Assembly (NCBI GenBank): GCA_036897095.1
Contig: JAYMSP010003043.1
Span: 1 to 21,404 of the forward strand
Length of the DNA: 21,404 nt
Source of the DNA: Plantago elongata
Taxonomy: Eukaryota > Streptophyta > Magnoliopsida > Lamiales > Plantaginaceae
Direction: 5' to 3'
The notes under the pieces are model-generated. The model saw only the letters and a program-made list of their open reading frames with translations. It searched no databases and was not told where the DNA came from. Positions 17,381 through 21,404 of this stretch are shown piece after piece. A program made the translations under genes and the position numbers. The first letter of the stretch is position 1. The number at the start of each line of letters is the position of its first letter.

Positions 17381-20300
17381 CTCTCTTGTTAACTCTGGTT
17401 AAAATTAAACGACAATAGAGTTTTTGTAATACAAGTAAATTAGTTAATTGAGTACCAATATATATAACAAACACCAACATGTAACATATTTACAAAGAAA
17501 TGTAAGACAAATAGATTATAGTAAGTCAGATTTCCAGTTTCGATCTACTGTCAATTACTTGTCCATGTCCACAAGATCCTGATTTTACATTGAGTTAGAA
17601 TGAGGAGGCAGAGACACATTTGCATGTTCTAAACTAAATTGGGGCCAACAAATAATATATCTTGAAGAACTAGAATTGATTTAATATTGCAAATGGAACC
17701 AATCAAGTAATGAGTAATCTTCCTAGTCCCATCCAGGCCATCTTTTTTGTTGGTATTTCACTACCACTATTTTAAAATGAATTGATCCCAAATGCCATCA
17801 TTATGAAATCTAATAGTGTACGAGAAATCGAAAATGGTTATTTAAATAATACTTTTGCAATGAATTAAAAGGTCCATTAGCATTAAGCTTCCCACTAATT
17901 GTGATCGAGATAGTAGTGAAGGCATTTGTAGAAATTTGCAATATTTCAGTGGTTAAATGTCCTTTTTACGTCTTTCACTAGATTTTCCCTTCTGTCCGTT
18001 CAGATTTGGTGGGGCTACACAATAATTCAACTTTGTCCAGATTCTTCATAAATCAAAAGTTTCACGAACTAATTTATTACCGTAATTGTAGATCTCTGTT
18101 TCATAGCAAGAATTTAGTAGTAGCATTTTGTTTCAGAATCATGAATTTTAAGCCTTCCAGTATTTGCTGATTTCCTAACATTATTTCCTTTACTAGTTAC
18201 ATTGAAAGTTCACTCACATTTATAATGAAGTTTCATCATAAATTATTTTTTGAATTACACCAAAATAATAGAGAATTGTTGTATTATAGACATACATTTT
18301 CTATAATATAAACAAAGCCAGTTATAAAGTTCTTTACTTGAATAATTAAATTGGCTAAGATACTTGCAGAACTATTAGACTGATAAACAAGAGAATTTCC
18401 TCTGTGTTTAAGCATGTTATAATAGGTCATATTTCTTGCACAAAGTTGGATTTTACCTTAGATCTTCTGTTTCCAAAATACAATTATGATCATTAGAGTT
18501 TAAACCATATATGACACAAAAGATTGATTAATTGGTGATTCTAGTTAGTTTGATAATAATAAGATCTCAAATCTGACATCTACAAGATTTTAAAAAGTTA
18601 ACGTTGATCAATATTTCCTATTATCACCGTGAACATGTAGTTCTTACCATGTATTGTATAGATAAATCTCTATGTGTTGATATAAAATAGCCTATAAACC
18701 GGGTAGATCAAGGTACATTATATTTACGAGTACTGGATTATGAACTACATGCAACGGCACGGCCTAAGTCAAGGTAACACACATTGAGCGTGCACATACA
18801 CTTAGTGTGTGATAACTCAATGTATGGCATAAATGACAATTTCGCTTCACATAAAACTTATGTGACCAAGAGGACTCAAGTTCTCTTGTTTACAAGAAAA
18901 ATAAAAAGAAATTGTTTGCTTCTCTTTCACCATAATCAAATCAGAGAACAGAGAGTGATTTATGTGAATTTCCAAAAACCTTTATTTTAATTTATTTGTG
19001 CTCTATATGATCATTTTATGTAACTACGCAGTAGTAAAATTAATCTGTAACAATGATTTGTGAACCTTCTCACTAAAAACCAACCCTCCAGATGTCTCCT
19101 AATTAACTAAGGCTCTTCTGTTTAGGGTTTATATTCCTCACTTGGGCAAAGCAAGAGTGACTTTTTCGTCCCTTTCGTAAGGTGAAGGATTCCTATGGAA
19201 ATCAGTGATGTTATAAATGTATATTATGGGTTACAATGCTTATTTAAATTGTACACATTTGTGCCATTACATTGCGTCCAATAGCTAATTAATTGCTTTT
19301 TTTTTAAACGGCAAATGTTATAAGGAATACTCGAATTCAATTATTTTTTACCAAATAAGAGCAGAAAGACAAATGAGTTTCCAGTGTTGGTAAGCTGTAA
19401 TTAACATAGGATTCATTAGAAATGATCATAACAAGTGTATATTGTGCAGTCCGTACACTGAAGGGTCCTATAATGTTCTTTGAAGATGGGATTGCTCGAA
19501 TATATAAGACTGTTTAAGTTCCAATTCATCTGAGTGATCATTAAATGATATAGTATATGGTCATCAATCATCACTAACTTTATTTTTTATGCAGATATAT
19601 AATATACATATACATTGTACAAATTTTACTGATATAGTGCTGCTCAATGGTCCTTTAGAATCCAAACATGATTTTTGTATTCAATCAGAGATAACTTATT
19701 ACTATGTATGTTACAGATACATACGATACCAGTTCTTGATAAGAATTAATTATGCATGTTCATTGCCATTGTTTCAGGAAGGAGGTACAAGGGACAACAC
19801 TATTATGATCAGTGTGCTTGAAGCAGTGGTTCTTGTTTAAATTCATGAGAAAACAAAATGGTTTTAGCCAAAACTTATTTCATTTTCCTGCTACATTTTT
19901 CAGCTCTCGATCGATCGGATAATTTTGCAATTCCTATTTTATATATAATTAATTAATGTCAACTATATATATTATTATATTCTTGTTTGTAAGCTTATAA
20001 AATTTACTACTATGTGTTAGTACGTAGTGCAGCTTATAATGTGGACTGTAATTGTCTTAATCCTTGTCTGCTTGACCAAAGAAAATATATTAGTAGTCTC
20101 CATTCAAAAGTTTGAATGGAACTTCTATTTATATGAGATCTGTATTTTCTATGAATTCATGTATAATGTATATAAATAGTTACATGAACTATGTAAGAAT
20201 CATGTCGAGTACGTAGAAACGTAAGAGTCCATAATTCCGTATTTAGGTGTATGCCCTCCATCTTGAATCCTAATCCATACGAATCAAACACTCGTATATC

Positions 20301-20840
20301 AACATGCTCATTTTCGTTTAATCCAATTAATTATTTATGTTTCCTTATTTAACAAACTTGATGGATCGGATTATTCATAACCCATCCAAACCTATTTTCC
20401 GGATAGTTTTGGATTCCGATAAAGAATCAACCAATTTGAAGCTTCCAAAATGTTTCACATTAATCCGACAAACACAAACATCTGATAATCACACCCAAAA
20501 AAAAAAAAAAAAAGCTACATTTCCCTGCTTTTCACCAATTTTGATGCCTTAACAAAATATTATAAACAACAAACATAAAGTGATAGTTCCTAAAAAAACA
20601 AAAAAAACAAAAGCGATAAGAAAAGTCTATCATTCTAGAGGATAAATTACTGACTATACATATAAAATGTAATACATCAAATCAAATTCTGACATTCAAG
20701 TTGAATGTTCAAAGCAAATGGTTGTTATGCTTATGCACATCCACATCCAATTCCCCACAAACTTCTGGTCATATTATGTAAAGTTATGTTAGGTTTTTAT
20801 CCTAAATTTTTGTTACCAAGTTAGAAAAAAAATAGAATTA
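17381..20840. other. AT-rich gene-free stretch
   Basis: No gene is supported. Frames at 18784-18990, 19589-19840 and 20337-20552 lack any recognisable motif. Noted within it: a nested inverted repeat at 18781-18823, a near-perfect 20-bp palindrome at 20100-20119 (CCATTCAAA-AG-TTTGAATGG), and an A run near 20498. A stretch at 20360-20430 with repeated GGATCGGAT/GGATTCCGAT-like words may be repeat-derived. Confidence 0.55.
18781..18823. repeat. Nested inverted repeats, possible 43-nt hairpin
   Basis: ACATTGAG (18781-18788) is complemented by CTCAATGT (18816-18823). Inside it, CACATACAC and GTGTGTG flank TTA, giving a second stem. A two-tier stem-loop is possible. No adjacent gene explains it. 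Confidence 0.5.
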
Positions 20841-20845
20841 TGTAT

Positions 20846-21080
20846 ATTTCATTCGTCCCATAACATTGGTTACATTTGTTTATTTTTTTTGTCAATAGAA
20901 ATAGGGAATGTAGTTTAATATGACAGATATAAGGTAGGTTGTTGTGAATTTTAATAAAGAATGAATGGAAATTGAAAGTATGTTAGTTCTTTTTTAGAAA
21001 GAATGAATAAGTAAGTGATAAAATGTGTGATGTACATTACTAAACCAACCAAATAACAGATACATCGAAAACTGGGACAA
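20846..21080. mobile_element. Decayed Stowaway-like MITE (weak)
   Basis: TTCATTCGTCCCATAAC on the left resembles the CTCCGTCCC family terminus, and ACTGGGACAACATGTTAG on the right resembles its inverted complement with the GGAGG part lost. The purine-rich interior (AAAGAATGAATGGAAATTG, AAAGAATGAATAAGTAAGTG) resembles the repeats inside the 1763-2049 element. The ends are too degraded for exact borders. Confidence 0.35.
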
Positions 21081-21350
21081 CATGTTAGTTGCCATAATCA
21101 TTTTTCAATTGTAATAGTGAAAAATAAAATTATATAGTGACACGTTTAAATAATATGTCATCTATTTATGACCTCCAAACAAGTCAATCAGGTAAACAAA
21201 ATATTGATTATGATATCACAAATCGAGTAGCACAAACAAATCTTCTTTCTAGATTTTCCCTCTCAATCCTCATGACCTACTCTTCGCCGAACCGCCACTA
21301 GCACCCTCACGTTATTAGGTTCAACTATGCCTCATAATGTTACTCCCCAA

Positions 21351-21370
21351 CCCCCCCCCCCCCCCCCCCC
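21351..21370. repeat. 20-base C homopolymer at the window edge
   Basis: Twenty consecutive C residues are followed by further C-rich sequence (ACCACCAAACCCC, CACACACCCCCC). It could form an i-motif or, on the other strand, a G-quadruplex. Homopolymer length is also a frequent assembly error. Confidence 0.85.
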
Positions 21371-21404
21371 ACCACCAAACCCCAAACAAACACACACCCC
21401 CCAC

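Noticed and set aside
1..21404. A functional gene system linking the two genes
   Set aside because: An m6A writer subunit and an ALOG factor are separated by 7 kb of repeat-rich DNA with independent promoters. Nothing in the sequence links them beyond proximity.

Overview
The window is nuclear DNA of a flowering plant, most likely a eudicot. The evidence is two plant-type genes with plant orthologue architecture, AT-rich GT-AG introns, a plant-only ALOG transcription factor, and many small plant transposon relics (Stowaway-like MITEs, a Mutator-like foldback element, a hAT-like element, tRNA-derived SINEs, LTR-retroelement scraps). The character of the MITE ends weakly suggests an asterid such as Lamiales, but this is a guess. 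There is no operon, tRNA, rRNA or CRISPR array. Most short open frames are chance frames in AT-rich DNA.

Layout. 1-1080: unassigned upstream DNA, opening with what looks like the last bases of a MITE. About 1190-9130 (+): a complete intron-containing gene for the plant METTL14 homologue MTB, the partner of MTA in the mRNA m6A methyltransferase. Six coding exons (2186-4360, 4583-4666, 4776-4880, 5513-5621, 7217-7368, 8526-8966) join in frame to 1021 residues. A non-coding first exon ends near 1317, and a 5'UTR intron hosts a Stowaway-like MITE. Intron 4 contains a decayed second copy of the end of exon 4 plus the adjoining intron.

9130-16148: about 7 kb of intergenic DNA made largely of repeat remnants: a SINE-like scrap (9782-9842), degenerate LTR-retroelement pieces with minus-strand primer-binding-site-like motifs (about 10970-12760), a 933-bp Mutator-like foldback element with a 9-bp target duplication (13131-14063), and directly beside it a 759-bp hAT-like element (14073-14831). 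16149-16664 (+): a single-exon, GC-rich ALOG-domain gene closest to the LSH10 type, with a TATA-like site and an (AT)n run upstream and a stem-loop across its stop codon. 16665-21404: AT-rich downstream DNA with a SINE carrying a poly(A) tail (about 17280-17380), a weak MITE (about 20846-21080) and a 20-base C run at the edge.

The two genes have unrelated jobs (RNA methylation; transcriptional control of shoot and organ-boundary development). I see no sign that they form a system. The parts most worth a second look are the exon-4 duplication in MTB, the retained DPPW motif in this subunit, the upstream ORF, and the adjacent MULE and hAT insertions.
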